Shown here one piece after another: positions 10,822 to 21,538 of a stretch of DNA of 60,000 bases. Position 1 is the first letter of the stretch; each line of letters opens with the position of its first letter. The notes beneath the pieces are model-generated. The model saw only the letters and a program-made list of their open reading frames with translations. It had not been told where the DNA came from and did no database searches. The DNA is from Owenia fusiformis (taxonomy: Eukaryota; Annelida; Polychaeta; Sabellida; Oweniidae): positions 35,097,375 to 35,157,374 of the forward strand of contig CAIIXF020000005.1 of assembly GCA_903813345.2 (NCBI GenBank), written 5' to 3'. Made by a program: the position numbers and the translations under genes.

Positions 10822-13800
10822 AAACACGTTTCTAAAGGTATTTCATATAGATATAGGAACAAGTTAACTCTTACCACAATGTGGTTAAGACTTATTCAAC
10901 TGCTTCTCATAATCACCTATGTGGTAATAAATTTTGACCAAGATATTTTAACCAACATTTTTCTATGGCTAAGCCACATCATACACTGGACTCTCATCTA
11001 TATTGTGATTATTAACAGTGTATTTTTGACTTCAATCTTATTAGGATATACCTTGTACTATACCCTAGTCCTATTACGTATCAAATTTAATATGAAACTT
11101 TGCATTATGCAGTTAAGGTTAGTCCTGCTGGGCACGGGTCTTATTCATTTTCTCCAACTAGCGTTTGAACCTGACCTAACCTTCCTTTTGGTGACAGTTG
11201 GTGGAGTAGAGAGAAATCCGGGTCCAAATGAAACTTTACATGAGTTACAATTTCTGTTTTCCAATATAAACAGCATCAGTGCAGCACACGGGGCCAGATT
11301 TGAAACTCTAAAAAATAGAGTTATGTCAAACAATATAAGTGTAGTGGGAATCTGTGAGGCAGGAAATCAAACCCTAGATAATATCAATAACCACTACTCA
11401 TTGGGGGATAACTTCCATCCCCCAATATATAGCTCAAAAAATAGAGGATTGCTTATATATGTTAGGCGTGAATTTATAATTGTACCCAGACATGATCTTG
11501 ATACCAGTGACTGCCTTTGGATTGAAATTAAACATAATAATATAAAAATTCTCTATGGAGTGTACTACAAATCTCCTAATCTAAACAGAGATCAGGAATC
11601 AGAATATTTTGACAAACTTGAGCAAAACTTGGCACAGGCCTACCATTCTCATTGTGACTATTTACTAATTAATGGAGACTTTAATTCAAAAAACAAGAAA
11701 TGGTGGTCTAATGGAATAACTGATTCCAATGGGGAAAAACTCGATGAAATCCTCATGAATAATAACTTAGTTCAACTTATCCATGAACCAACTAGAATAC
11801 AGCTAAACTCAAGATCGTGCATTGACTTAGCTATAACTAACTCACCGGATCTAGTTAGAGAAGTGCAAGTCACTCATCCGATCGGATGTACTGATCATTC
11901 GACCCTGAATTTAACGTTTCCAATGAGATTACCTAAGAAAACAAAATCCAAAAAGCGCACATGGAAATATGATCAAGCAAACATTGAGGAATTAAATAGA
12001 CGGATTTTTGAAATTGATATAGAAAATAGATATAACGAATGTAATGATGTTGACCTGCTGACAGAATCGTTCTGTACAGATATTTTCAAAATTTTTGAAG
12101 AAACAATTCCAAACAAAATCACAACTTTCAGTTCTAAGGATCAACCTTGGTTCAATAATAAAATTAAACATATGATTCGATTAAAGTCAAAAGCATATGA
12201 ACGCTTCAAAACCTCAAAAGAACCGACAGATTTTGATACCTACAAAGAGAAAGCCAGAATACTTCAGGAAACAATTTCGGAAGCTAAAGATGAATACAAT
12301 TCAAAAATTTGCGAAAACTTGTCCACTGAAAATAACAGTGGTAGCAAATACTGGACACTGATTCAAAAGCTTATGAACAGAAAATTCTACTCTGGTTTCC
12401 CTACACTGAAACTTGGACATACAATTGCGTCAACCAGCCTTGAAAAAGCTAATCTTTTTTTGAAGTTTTTCTCCTCCAAATACCACTCTGATATAAATTT
12501 TAATCAGAATCTCCCAGAATTTGACAACAGAACCCACATACAGATCGGTAATCTTGAAACCTCTCCAGAAAATATTGCACTAATTATAGGTACTCTAAAA
12601 AGGGACAAAGCCCCTGGTATTGATAATATCACTAATAATATGATCAAATTAGCATCTCCCTCACTGTCATCCAAACTTTCTGATCTATTTAATCTGATTT
12701 TCAAAACTGGAAAATTTCCATCCGTCTGGAAGGAAGGAAATACAATTCCAATCTTCAAAAAAAGCGACCGAACAACAATTGAAAACTACAGACCAGTGAC
12801 ACTACTGCAAAGTCTATCCAAAATTTTAGAGAAAGTTATACACTTCCATTTAATGGAGCATATTTTTGACCAGAAGCTTCTTTACCATAAGCAATCTGGG
12901 TTTTTACCTGGACATAACACGGAACTTCAAATAACAGCTATAGTTGACTTTATTTTAAATGAATTTGAAAAGGGCAAAGGAGTTAATTCCTGTTTTTTAG
13001 ATATTTCCTCTGCGTTTGATTCTGTTCCGCATGCACTACTCTTACACAAACTTAAAGCGTATGGAATCTCTGGTCTGACCTTGACCCTTTTGAAATCTTA
13101 TCTATCACAAAGGAAAATCTGTGTTACAGTGGATGATGCAAAATCAAAATTTTCAAATATCGGCCATATCAACACAGGAGTCCCTCAGGGGTCTGTTCTT
13201 GGACCCCTGCTGTTCCTTCTTTATATAAATGACCTTCCGCAAAATCTAAATTCTGAGTGTTTCATTTACGCTGACGACACCTCAGCATATGCTTCTTTTG
13301 ACACAGCCTTAAATCAAACTTTTGACCTCCAACATGACCTTAACATTCTTGAAGAGTGGTCTGCTAAATGGCACTTAAAATTCAAGGCCTCAAAAAGTGC
13401 GCATATGATTTTTCAACCAAAGCACATAGATAATTTTGACCCCATGCCCCTTTTCTTTGAAGGGACACATATTCCCTATAAAACATCCCACAAACACCTA
13501 GGCTTCACTTTCGACAACAGGCTAAAGTTTGATATACATATAAATGAACTAGCAAGTAAAGTTCAAAAGCAACTCAACCCTTTACAAGCACTAAGCCATA
13601 AAATTAACTCTAAACATCTCGAAACTATTTATAAAGCTTATATCCTTTCTCATATGGACTACTGCAGCTCCATCTATGGAGGTAGCACACTTCAAAACCT
13701 TGCTAAACTTGACAAACTTCATTACAAAGCTGCGAAAATTTGTTCAGGAGCCCTGCATGGCTCGTGTACCCTCAAAACCCTGGACTGCCTAAAATGGAAA

Positions 13801-14663
13801 ACTCTCGAAATGAGAAGAAATGACAAAAATCTAGTTATTATGTATAAAATATGTAGAGGCTTATCACCTGATTACATAACTGAACTTTTTGACAAATACA
13901 AAAACGAACAAGTCAGAGATCTCAGATCTCACCAACCCTTCAAAATTCCAGTCAAGGCGAGTGCCCGGCTAAGGAAATCCCCTGTGTTGAGGTTAATAAA
14001 CCAATGGAACAAACTAAGTGAAGAGGAGAGGGTAATACCCAGAATATCAATTTTTAAAACTACGGTAAGGAAGAAAACAAAGGATTTTCAAAATTTTAAC
14101 ACCACATCCAAACTCAACCTATCTCGTAAACAGGAAATCATTTTAAACCGAATAAGATGTGGTCTTTACTTCAAATCTCAAAAATTTGCGCATAATTTTA
14201 CTGGCATTTCTGATAACCTTTGTATATGTGGTGAGAGTGAAACGCCTAAGCATTTCATCTTTAACTGTCAGCGCCTTTCTACAAGACGACATGAGTTTAT
14301 TGAGTCCCTTGAGCAGCATAACCTTGAGAACCTGTTACCCCGGAGACAAGAGGATAGAATTAAGGCATTAGTGTTTGAAAACGATCTGTCACTAGAAAAA
14401 GATAGTATTTTAAAGAAAAAATTCATTAATTTTATAATGCATCAAGATACTTAAAGTGCTTCTGTCTTGGGTAGAATGTGGCAAACACCAGGATAAACTA
14501 TGCAATTAAGCACACACATCTATGTTTTTATTTTATGATATTTCACTACAGATGAAATTAATAAATGCTAGCCAGTAATGCCATTGGCGCTTGGCAGCAT
14601 ATTTTTTTTGTATTATTGTATATGAATCTGTTGAATAAACACAACTAAAACTAAAAAAAAAAC
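10822..14663 (+). mobile_element. Near-complete APE-type non-LTR retrotransposon (LINE)
   Basis: The unit holds one long ORF (10879-14454), a short 3' UTR, AATAAA at 14634-14639 and an A-rich tail ending about 14662. The word TTCGAAC on both sides is a candidate 7-bp target duplication; if right, the 5' UTR is under 60 bp. No separate ORF1 with an RNA-binding domain is visible, so the copy may be 5'-truncated, or the hydrophobic leader may take that place. The ORF is uninterrupted over 1191 codons, which suggests a young insertion. Confidence 0.75.
10879..14454 (+). CDS. LINE polyprotein: hydrophobic leader, 2A-like site, endonuclease, reverse transcriptase
   Basis: 1191 aa from the first in-frame ATG; the open frame extends further upstream but without an ATG. 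Residues 1-100 are strongly hydrophobic, with three or four likely membrane spans. GGVERNPGP ends at residue 116 and matches the 2A ribosome-skipping consensus DxExNPGP except for Gly in place of the first Asp. An apurinic-type endonuclease follows (about 120-345: SNINSI, GICEAG, NGDFNSKN, TDHSTLNL). The reverse transcriptase follows (about 520-800: KAPGIDNI, YRPVTLL, QSGFLPG, FLDISSAFDSV, GVPQGSVLGP, and the catalytic FIYADDTSAYAS). A C-terminal CCHC-like motif CICGESETPKHFIFNC is near residue 1112. The set fits the jockey/CR1 side of APE-type LINEs; the exact clade is not certain. The proteins would nick target DNA and prime cDNA synthesis on it. Confidence 0.9.
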   Translation: MWLRLIQLLLIITYVVINFDQDILTNIFLWLSHIIHWTLIYIVIINSVFLTSILLGYTLYYTLVLLRIKFNMKLCIMQLRLVLLGTGLIHFLQLAFEPDLTFLLVTVGGVERNPGPNETLHELQFLFSNINSISAAHGARFETLKNRVMSNNISVVGICEAGNQTLDNINNHYSLGDNFHPPIYSSKNRGLLIYVRREFIIVPRHDLDTSDCLWIEIKHNNIKILYGVYYKSPNLNRDQESEYFDKLEQNLAQAYHSHCDYLLINGDFNSKNKKWWSNGITDSNGEKLDEILMNNNLVQLIHEPTRIQLNSRSCIDLAITNSPDLVREVQVTHPIGCTDHSTLNLTFPMRLPKKTKSKKRTWKYDQANIEELNRRIFEIDIENRYNECNDVDLLTESFCTDIFKIFEETIPNKITTFSSKDQPWFNNKIKHMIRLKSKAYERFKTSKEPTDFDTYKEKARILQETISEAKDEYNSKICENLSTENNSGSKYWTLIQKLMNRKFYSGFPTLKLGHTIASTSLEKANLFLKFFSSKYHSDINFNQNLPEFDNRTHIQIGNLETSPENIALIIGTLKRDKAPGIDNITNNMIKLASPSLSSKLSDLFNLIFKTGKFPSVWKEGNTIPIFKKSDRTTIENYRPVTLLQSLSKILEKVIHFHLMEHIFDQKLLYHKQSGFLPGHNTELQITAIVDFILNEFEKGKGVNSCFLDISSAFDSVPHALLLHKLKAYGISGLTLTLLKSYLSQRKICVTVDDAKSKFSNIGHINTGVPQGSVLGPLLFLLYINDLPQNLNSECFIYADDTSAYASFDTALNQTFDLQHDLNILEEWSAKWHLKFKASKSAHMIFQPKHIDNFDPMPLFFEGTHIPYKTSHKHLGFTFDNRLKFDIHINELASKVQKQLNPLQALSHKINSKHLETIYKAYILSHMDYCSSIYGGSTLQNLAKLDKLHYKAAKICSGALHGSCTLKTLDCLKWKTLEMRRNDKNLVIMYKICRGLSPDYITELFDKYKNEQVRDLRSHQPFKIPVKASARLRKSPVLRLINQWNKLSEEERVIPRISIFKTTVRKKTKDFQNFNTTSKLNLSRKQEIILNRIRCGLYFKSQKFAHNFTGISDNLCICGESETPKHFIFNCQRLSTRRHEFIESLEQHNLENLLPRRQEDRIKALVFENDLSLEKDSILKKKFINFIMHQDT

Positions 14664-14670
14664 TTCGAAC

Positions 14671-15050
14671 GCCAACCACTGAACAACAAAAAGGTTAAGA
14701 GACTTTAACAATATATGTTAAAACTTATAATAAAATTAAACTTTTTACTAGGTGTAATGTCATTTGCAGTAAAATTGATGCTAAAAATCGATAGAATTGC
14801 ATTATTTCCAAAAATCGGGAGTTGTAAATTAAACTCTTTGATATATTGGTTGGATTTTCTGTCAGAAATGGAGAAATCTTTACTTGTCGTTAACCGTCAT
14901 TCATTTTACAAGAGCATCTTTCCAACTGAACATGTCCTAAAATTCTTGATATTATTGGTTTCAATTTCATATGGTAAATCCAATGAAGTGCTTCCTGTCC
15001 AAATCATTCCCATTATTCTAATCACCATTTACCTTACATGTCAGTTTAAC
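14671..15050. other. Intergenic between LINE and MITE
   Basis: A 124-codon open frame starting at 14715 runs into the MITE at 15051. Its composition is what A+T-rich DNA gives, and I recognise no domain, so I do not call it a gene. Confidence 0.4.
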
Positions 15051-15429
15051 CCAGAGGGGGAAAAGCCTAACACCAGAGTTCAAAGATGACATACGCTTAT
15101 AATGTAAACCTGTATTGAGATGACATACATCTCTGATTGGTCAAAAGTCGACAGACAAATGATGTCATCAATGGCGGTTTCAAGATTTTCGAAATACGCT
15201 TCGAATAATATTATGTTCATTTCTGGCGTGTTAACCAATATCATAGCTTCTCATTTCACATCAAGATAAAGAAAGGTTTGCGGAATATGCCTATATCAAT
15301 TAAAACATCCCATCGAAGTGTAGTATTTGATAACTAAACTAGCCTATGAAAATTGGAACATACGAAGGTGGTAAGCAAGAGACGTAATTATGTCTGTCAT
15401 CTTTAAACTCTGGGGGTTTCCCTCCTCTT
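15051..15429. mobile_element. MITE family with 8-bp target duplication, copy 2
   Basis: Begins CCAGAGGGGGAAAAGCC and ends TTTCCCTCCTCTT. AGTTTAAC flanks it on both sides (15043-15050 and 15430-15437). It runs parallel to copy 1 at 8144 over its whole length with substitutions and small indels. Confidence 0.75.
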
Positions 15430-15437
15430 AGTTTAAC

Positions 15438-16518
15438 ATAAATGAAGTAGGTGTTACTTGTATTCTTCACTTCTGAATTCTAAAGTGTCAGCTTCAGCTT
15501 TTGTTTCACTCGTTGTCAAGGCAATTGTTGTTAAGTTTTATTTACCATGAGAAAACATGAGCATGGTGACATACTCTGCGGGAGAAACCTTTTCTAATAA
15601 TAATAATAAAGCGAGGATTACTTGAAAGATTAACCGATTAATGCTCTTGGAAAATGGATTAAATAACTTGGTAATGTAATAGACTATCATATAATTGGTT
15701 TAAACAATTCCACAATTCCCTCGTATTGAACAAACACATGCTGTCACTTTGGAAAAAAAATCTCTACAAAAAATAAAGTAATTAATACGGATTAACCTTA
15801 ACAATAAAATGTAATAAACAGTAAGAATCTTAAATAATATTTACCCAGGGAAATAATCTGATACGAGGTAATACCGAGTATTTCAAAATTAATATTTGCA
15901 AGGTTAATTAACTACAGTAGAAACAGTAAAGAACATAAAACTATCATTTATTTATTTTTATGTTTTTGTACTAATACTAAAGTATTATGCTTTATGTCAT
16001 ATGAAGGTAGAACTATATCAATAAATATAACAATGAAATGAACATCTGCCTTAGTCCTATTTGGTTTCTTTAATTATTAAAAAGAATACCTGTACAAAGA
16101 TGACTTAAACAGTTTGATTATGTGAAATAAACAGAGATGTCTCTGAAATAAAGTACAACATTTTTAATACACATATTTCACACTCTAGGCTGGGTTGATC
16201 ATTTTTTTAAAAAAGGAATGCATAACCAAAAGCCTCGATGCTCGGTACACAATGATGAATCTATCATTGGTTTAGTCTGGTAATAAGTATCGTTTCTTTC
16301 GGAAGACAAATTGCGAGTAATAATTTCAATTACCATCTGATCCCATCTAATATACTCCTTACCATCCCAAATATAAAAGTATTAATATTACATCTAAAAC
16401 CAAATATACGATATTATCTGATCAAATGGGAAAGTTATTAAATATTAGATTTACTCAAAACAACAACAAAAAAGTAAGTCATTAGAGGTAAAAAGTGCAA
16501 ATCTCTTAAAATCCCATG
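15438..16518. other. Intergenic; the last 45 bp are host repeat for a large insertion
   Basis: No gene recognised. Positions 16475-16518 match 38333-38378, and 21536-21590 continue that match, which shows that the element at 16519-21535 was inserted into a pre-existing dispersed repeat. Confidence 0.5.
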
Positions 16519-17038
16519 TAGCGCAGTCAGATGTCCCTTTGGTAGTTCGACTTTTTCAGGAAAGCAACAAACTTGACACAGTTGTAGAAACATATGATCT
16601 GAATGAAAAATGATTTCGGGGCAAGTGATTCGGGGTGGTCTTCATGGATTGTAAGCCTCTGACCCCCACCCCTATCAGGCGGGGAGGGGGTACATTATAA
16701 TAAAATAAATAAAAATAGTTGTAAAGTATATTTCTTTAAATGACTTCATTTGGTGATTGCTTTGAGCCTTGAAATTGAGAAAAACCTATTTTTGAAGTGG
16801 TGTTTAGGAAGGAAAATACATTTTAACCCAATTATCTAGCGTGAATTCATCTTTCAAAGGGGCAAATATGGGACATCAAGTACTGTATTTCAAGAATGTG
16901 ATGTCTGATCATCCTGAAAAAATTCATACTAATAGAGATATAGGTGTTGATCACTCATATGATATATGGCTTGTGTAGCTCATGTAATTTTTGAGAAATA
17001 AATTATCGAAATGTGGATATTTAAGCCATTGCGGCCTA

Positions 17039-17530
17039 GGGGTGACCTTATTTTACCTTAATAATTTTTAAGATACGCAATGTTTGGGCCTCATATGAAT
17101 TCTAAATGTTGCATTAAGTATTGTTTTGTCATATTATTCCTAATTAAATGTAAAAAAATTATTGGAAATTAAAAAAAATCAAATTTTCATTTTCGGTTCT
17201 AAAGGGCCAGGGGTAACCATATTTTACCCTAATAATTTCCCAGATATGTAATATATGCATCTCAAATTAGCTCAAGATGTTGCATATAGTTCTGTTTTAT
17301 CATACTTCTTCCAATAAGATGTAGAAAATGATCGGATATATCTAAAAAATCAAAATTTTCACTTAAGCTCTTGATGGCCCTGGGGTAACCTTATTTTACC
17401 TTAATAATTTTCTAAATATGAGACATAGTCACCTCTTAAGATGGTATATTTAGTCCTGATTTATCATATCATTCCCAAGGAGTGAAAAAATGATTGGAAA
17501 TTATAAGAAAATGACATTTTCATATTACAC
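17039..17530. repeat. Subterminal tandem repeats, left arm, about 175 bp x 3
   Basis: Consecutive units start at about 17039, 17212 and 17384. Each reads GGGGT(A/G)ACC..ATTTTACC, AATAATTT, then a CATATxATTCC-like word and TGATTGGAAAT or a variant. A fourth diverged unit lies at about 17775-17940 after an inserted MITE. Confidence 0.65.
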
Positions 17531-17765
17531 CCCCAATCCGCAACATCTTCTTGCAGCGCTGTAAACAGTACTGAACAGTGCAGTCAGAGTACTGCACTAT
17601 ATAGCAATCTACAATGCTATTCTAACACCATCTGTTTTGGACAGCGTAGTACAGTACTGTTTTTACAGCTCAGTACTGTTTTAGAAAACAGCTGTGTTCA
17701 GTACTGTTTTTACAGCACTGTTTATGAAACCATGCTGTTTGATGCAGTTTGAGATTGGTAGTGTA
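17525..17765. mobile_element. Small inverted-repeat element rich in CAGTACTG, nested in the left arm
   Basis: Several CAGTACTG or ACAGTACTG palindromes alternate with TTTTACAGC. The ends (CCAATCCGCAAC on the left, GTTTGAGATTGG on the right) are imperfect inverted repeats. It has no counterpart in the right arm, so it entered after the arms formed. Confidence 0.5.
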
Positions 17766-18119
17766 GTTTATGATAGGTCAGGAATAACCTTATTTTACCT
17801 TAAAAATTTAAACAAAGATATATCATAATTATTGTCTACTCAAATGAGCTCAAAATAGTGAATATAGTCTAGTTTTGTCATATTATTGCTACTGAGATAT
17901 ACAATAATGATTAACAATTATAAAAAATGATATGAACCTCAACAGCCATTTATTCCTTTTTAGTACCAATGGCAATACTATCTAGTTTTATAGAACATTT
18001 TCTAAGATATGAAAATGTTTGATAAGTCCAGTTCATACTCGCACGAGTAGTAGCATTGTTAAGATTCTGTATATTATCATTTGAGTATATAATCCAAATC
18101 TATAAAACCTAATCAAAGG

Positions 18120-18860
18120 AGTCACAATTTATGGATTCTGACAGTCTCTCCTACAGCTACATAGCTCAGAGCAAATCAGATCTGCTTTCAAACATTTGCA
18201 TCTGTTCTCTTGACACAGGTATCTACCCCATGACCTACATTTTATGTTGTGGCCTCAGTATCAGCAGTGGGAGTAGTCCAGCCACATTCATGTGGTGATA
18301 GAAACTGTGGGTAAGAATGCATCAGAATGAATAAGGACTCTAGTCTTCTAATTTTAGGGTATCAATAAAGATTTAAAGCTTAAGAACACTTGTGTAATCT
18401 CTGGGTACACCTTCTATTCCTGCAAATCAGTTGACTAAGAGTACATGTAGTAGCAGAATGCATCTAGCGATTGTATGAAAAATGGTAAGGGCTAAACTTC
18501 GTTCATGGCCAAGTGGCCTTGAAATATCTAAGGCAGGTCGTACATACTGGAGGAATTTCCCCTCACCATAGGCCATATGCAATCCAAATTGACATTTTCA
18601 GCACAAGTTACTGCCAGTTTAAACCACATCAAAATCAACTGTATTGACTATGATTCTTATTAGGTCATGACAGAAGCAGTCTTTGGCATGCTTCTTCATA
18701 TGAGCGAATGGTGATGGCAGATACTTCACTATCAGGCTAAGATATTGCATTACCTCATTGTGAGGTCACTATCTTCTTGCCATCTTCCTCCAGGGTTTCA
18801 GTTTTGATGCCTGGAAGGAAAACAGCTCCCTCTTGTTTCAACTATCTTAAGAAATCTTGC
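18120..18860 (-). pseudogene. Decayed transposon ORF, left arm copy
   Basis: Read on the minus strand, pieces in shifted frames give KTETLEEDGKKIVTS (about 18820-18775), HMKKHAKDCF then IIVNTVDFDVV with LAVTCAENVNLDCIW and AYGEGKFLQYV (about 18700-18545), SPHECGWTTP (about 18290), and finally RCKCLKADLICSELCSC with RDCQN (about 18195-18130). I recall the order DTDVV(V)LA, LW.AFG.GK..RY, a GW motif and a terminal C-x-C-x6-C-x5-C tail from a widespread uncharacterised animal protein family. Stops and frameshifts interrupt it throughout. The frame runs outward from the centre of the palindrome. Confidence 0.5.
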
Positions 18861-19489
18861 CAATTCCACAGAAGAAAATTAGTAGGATATACTTTCCTCA
18901 CTGTTCCAGTTTTGTGCTGTTTGTATCTATGCTCATTAACATCAAAGTTGACTAAGCTACATAGTAGATGCCAAAATAATAGACAGGGCATGTATAGTTA
19001 AACATGCTAACAGTGAAATATAAAGAAAATTTGGTGATTATGCAAACATGATATTACCCACGTAAAAGTCTGCAAATAGTTCATTGCCTTGATGTCAGCT
19101 GGGATGTTTACAAGGACACTAGCTTAAAGGGGCAACAAGGTCTGTAGAAGATTCAATTTTTTTACTTTTTCTGAGCTATCAGGGCAATATTTGGCTTTGA
19201 CATACCTATTTTCCTAAAATGTATGGATAAAGTATCAATTTCAGCATTAAGAAGTGTAAATTTAGTTCAAAGCTTCTATAAAGGGAGTCCCACTTATAGG
19301 TTTTTAAGATCCAAAACATTTCAAGAGGAATCGGCTGAAATAATGTTCATCCAGGGGGTTTCTTTGGAAAAAAATAAACATATATGTTAGTCTTGATGAA
19401 ATATCAAAACTTGAATATATTTTGACACTCAGGTCCATGATCGTTGAATGGCCCCTTTACACTAATTGTTGCACCTTTAAAACAGCACT

Positions 19490-19860
19490 AGAGAGACTTG
19501 TGGAACTGGAACAAGGATAGTCTAAGGAGGAAACTGAAACCCTTGAAATGGATGGAAAGAAGATAGTGACCACATAAATTAAGGAGGCAATGGAATGTTT
19601 TAGCCCAACAGTGAGGTTCTGCCATCACCCTTGCTCTTATAAGAAGAAGCAGATTCAAGGATTTTTCTCAATATTTTCAGTTAGACTGCTTCAATCATGG
19701 CCTTCAAGAGAAAGAATAATACCCCTTACATTTAATTCTGATGTGGTTATCCTGGCATATATGTGATGTTAAAAACTGAAAAAGTCAATTTGGATAGCAT
19801 ATGGTAAGGGAGAAAACATATCAATATCTACCTGCCCATGACCAAAGTTTAATCCTCCCC
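19490..19860 (+). pseudogene. Decayed transposon ORF, right arm copy
   Basis: On the plus strand, ETETLEMDGKKIVTT (about 19526-19575) mirrors the left-arm KTETLEEDGKKIVTS. FNSDVVILAYM (about 19730-19765) and a YGKGENISIYLP-like piece (about 19800-19840) mirror the DVV...LA and GEGKFLQY pieces. Frames shift several times. The two arms therefore carry two diverged copies of one gene pointing away from each other. Confidence 0.45.
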
Positions 19861-20452
19861 ATTTCTCATACAATCATTGGATGTGATGTTACATCTGTGT
19901 TCTACTGCTATGGAAAAATGGAATAAATGGATTGAGATTTAAATCTGTCACTGAATTTTCTAATTGTTGTTAATCATTATCTCAGTAGGAATAAAGTGAA
20001 AAACAGACTATTTTCCCCATTTTGAGATCATTTTATCTTGAAAATTATTGTGATAACATTTGGCATTCTTGTGCCCAATCATTGACTGTCATTATTCAAT
20101 GACAGCATCCTTGACAGAAGCAGCTCACCTTAACCCCCCCCCCCCCCCCATCAGGCTAAGGTGACTGGACTTACTACCCGTTGCATTCATTCGACTTTCC
20201 TTCTCAAAAGAGAGCTTCGTCTTCACTCTATCAGTTTTCAATGAATCTCTGAACCCACTGCGCTAATCAGAGTTTGTTGTTGAAATAAGGACGACTTTCC
20301 ATATGGTCATTTTCTCTGACGAAATCGCATCATTAATGTGCACGCATTTACCACTTGTTCCTTCAAGCTTGCTGATTGGTTGAGAATAGGTCAGCATGGT
20401 TTAAGCTGCCAATGGCATCGGTCATGGGGACAGGGCTGCTAAGCTCACTCCA

Positions 20453-21010
20453 TCCTTTGCTTCTATATTATGGTAATATATGATAAAATCACCCTTGACC
20501 TGTCAAAAGCTAAAAATGTCATTTTTTCAAATTTCCATTATTTTTTACATCTCCTAAGGAATAATATGACAAAACAAGAGTATATGACACAATGCTAAGC
20601 TCATTTGAGATGCATACGTCTCATAATTAAGAAAAGTTCAAGGTTAAATAAGCCCCCCCCCCCCCGGCCATCATAAGCTAAAATGAAAATTTCAAATTTT
20701 AAGAAATGTCCAATCATTTTCTACATCTTATTGGAGGTATTATGATTAAACAGAACTATATGCACCATCTTGAGCTAATTTGGGATACATATATTACAAA
20801 CCTTGAAAGTTATTAAGGTAAAATATGGTTACCCCTGGCCCTTCAGAAGCGATAATGACATTTTTTTTTTTTGAAAAGTTCCAATCATTTTTCAATCCAA
20901 TTAGGAATAATATGACAAAACAAGACTCAATGCACCATTTTGAGCTCATATGAGACCCATACATTGCATATCTTAAAAATTATTAAGGTAGAATAAGGTT
21001 ACCCCTAGGC
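20453..21010. repeat. Subterminal tandem repeats, right arm
   Basis: Mirror images of the left-arm units: GGTAAAATATGGTTACCCC near 20816 and GGTAGAATAAGGTTACCCC near 20987, and a more diverged unit near 20470-20650 interrupted by a C run. Spacing is about 175-180 bp. Confidence 0.6.
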
Positions 21011-21538
21011 CGCAAGGGCTTAAAAATTCTAATTTCGATAATTTTTATCTCAAAAAATACAAGAGCTACCCAAGCCATATTCTATATTTGTGATGAACAC
21101 TTATACCCCTATTAGTATGAATTTTTCCAAGATGATCAGACATCACATTCTTGAAATACAGTACTTGATGTCCCATATTTGACCCTTTAAAAGATTAATT
21201 CACGCTAGATAATTGGGTCAAAATGCATTTTCCACACCAAACACCACATCTACAATCGGTTTGTCTCAATTTCAAGGCCCAGAGCAATCACCAAATGAAG
21301 TCATTTAAAAAAATTTACTTCACAACCATTTTTATTTATTTTTTATAATGTACCCCCTCCCCGCCTGATAGGGGTTAGGGTCAGAGACTAAAAATTCCAT
21401 GAAGACCACTCCGGATCACTTGCCCCGAAATCATTTTCCACTCAGATCAAGTGTTTCTACAACTGTGCCAAGTTTGTTGCTTTCCTGAAAAAGTCGAACT
21501 ATAAAGGGCTCATTTCTGGACATCTGACTGCGCTAATG

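Larger units (their letters stand above)
16519..21535. mobile_element. Giant inverted-repeat (foldback-like) DNA transposon, 5017 bp
   Basis: The outer ends are perfect inverted repeats: TAGCGCAGTCAGATGTCC on the left and its complement on the right, flanked by ATG on both sides (16516-16518, 21536-21538), a 3-bp target duplication. The arms stay complementary, with divergence, toward a centre near 19.15-19.25 kb. Matching landmarks include the TCACCAAATGAAGTCATTTAAA region (16740-16760 against 21285-21308) and CAATTTGGAT (18585 against 19788). The outer part of each arm holds three or four tandem units of about 175 bp, each with GGGGTAACC(T/A)TATTTTACC and AATAATTT. The inner part carries decayed protein-coding sequence in mirror orientation. 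A related empty site exists at 38333-38425. Superfamily unknown; a 3-bp duplication excludes Tc1/mariner, piggyBac and typical hAT. Confidence 0.8.

Noticed and set aside
10660-10878. N-terminal extension of the LINE ORF from 10660
   Set aside because: The first codon there is TTG and the first ATG in frame is at 10879. The extension also crosses the candidate target duplication at 10815-10821.
14715-15089. 124-codon ORF as a gene
   Set aside because: Composition of A+T-rich DNA, no domain, and its end lies in the inverted repeat of a MITE.
18777-19001. 74-codon plus-strand ORF in the giant palindrome
   Set aside because: It is antisense to the decayed coding relic on the minus strand and shows no motif of its own.
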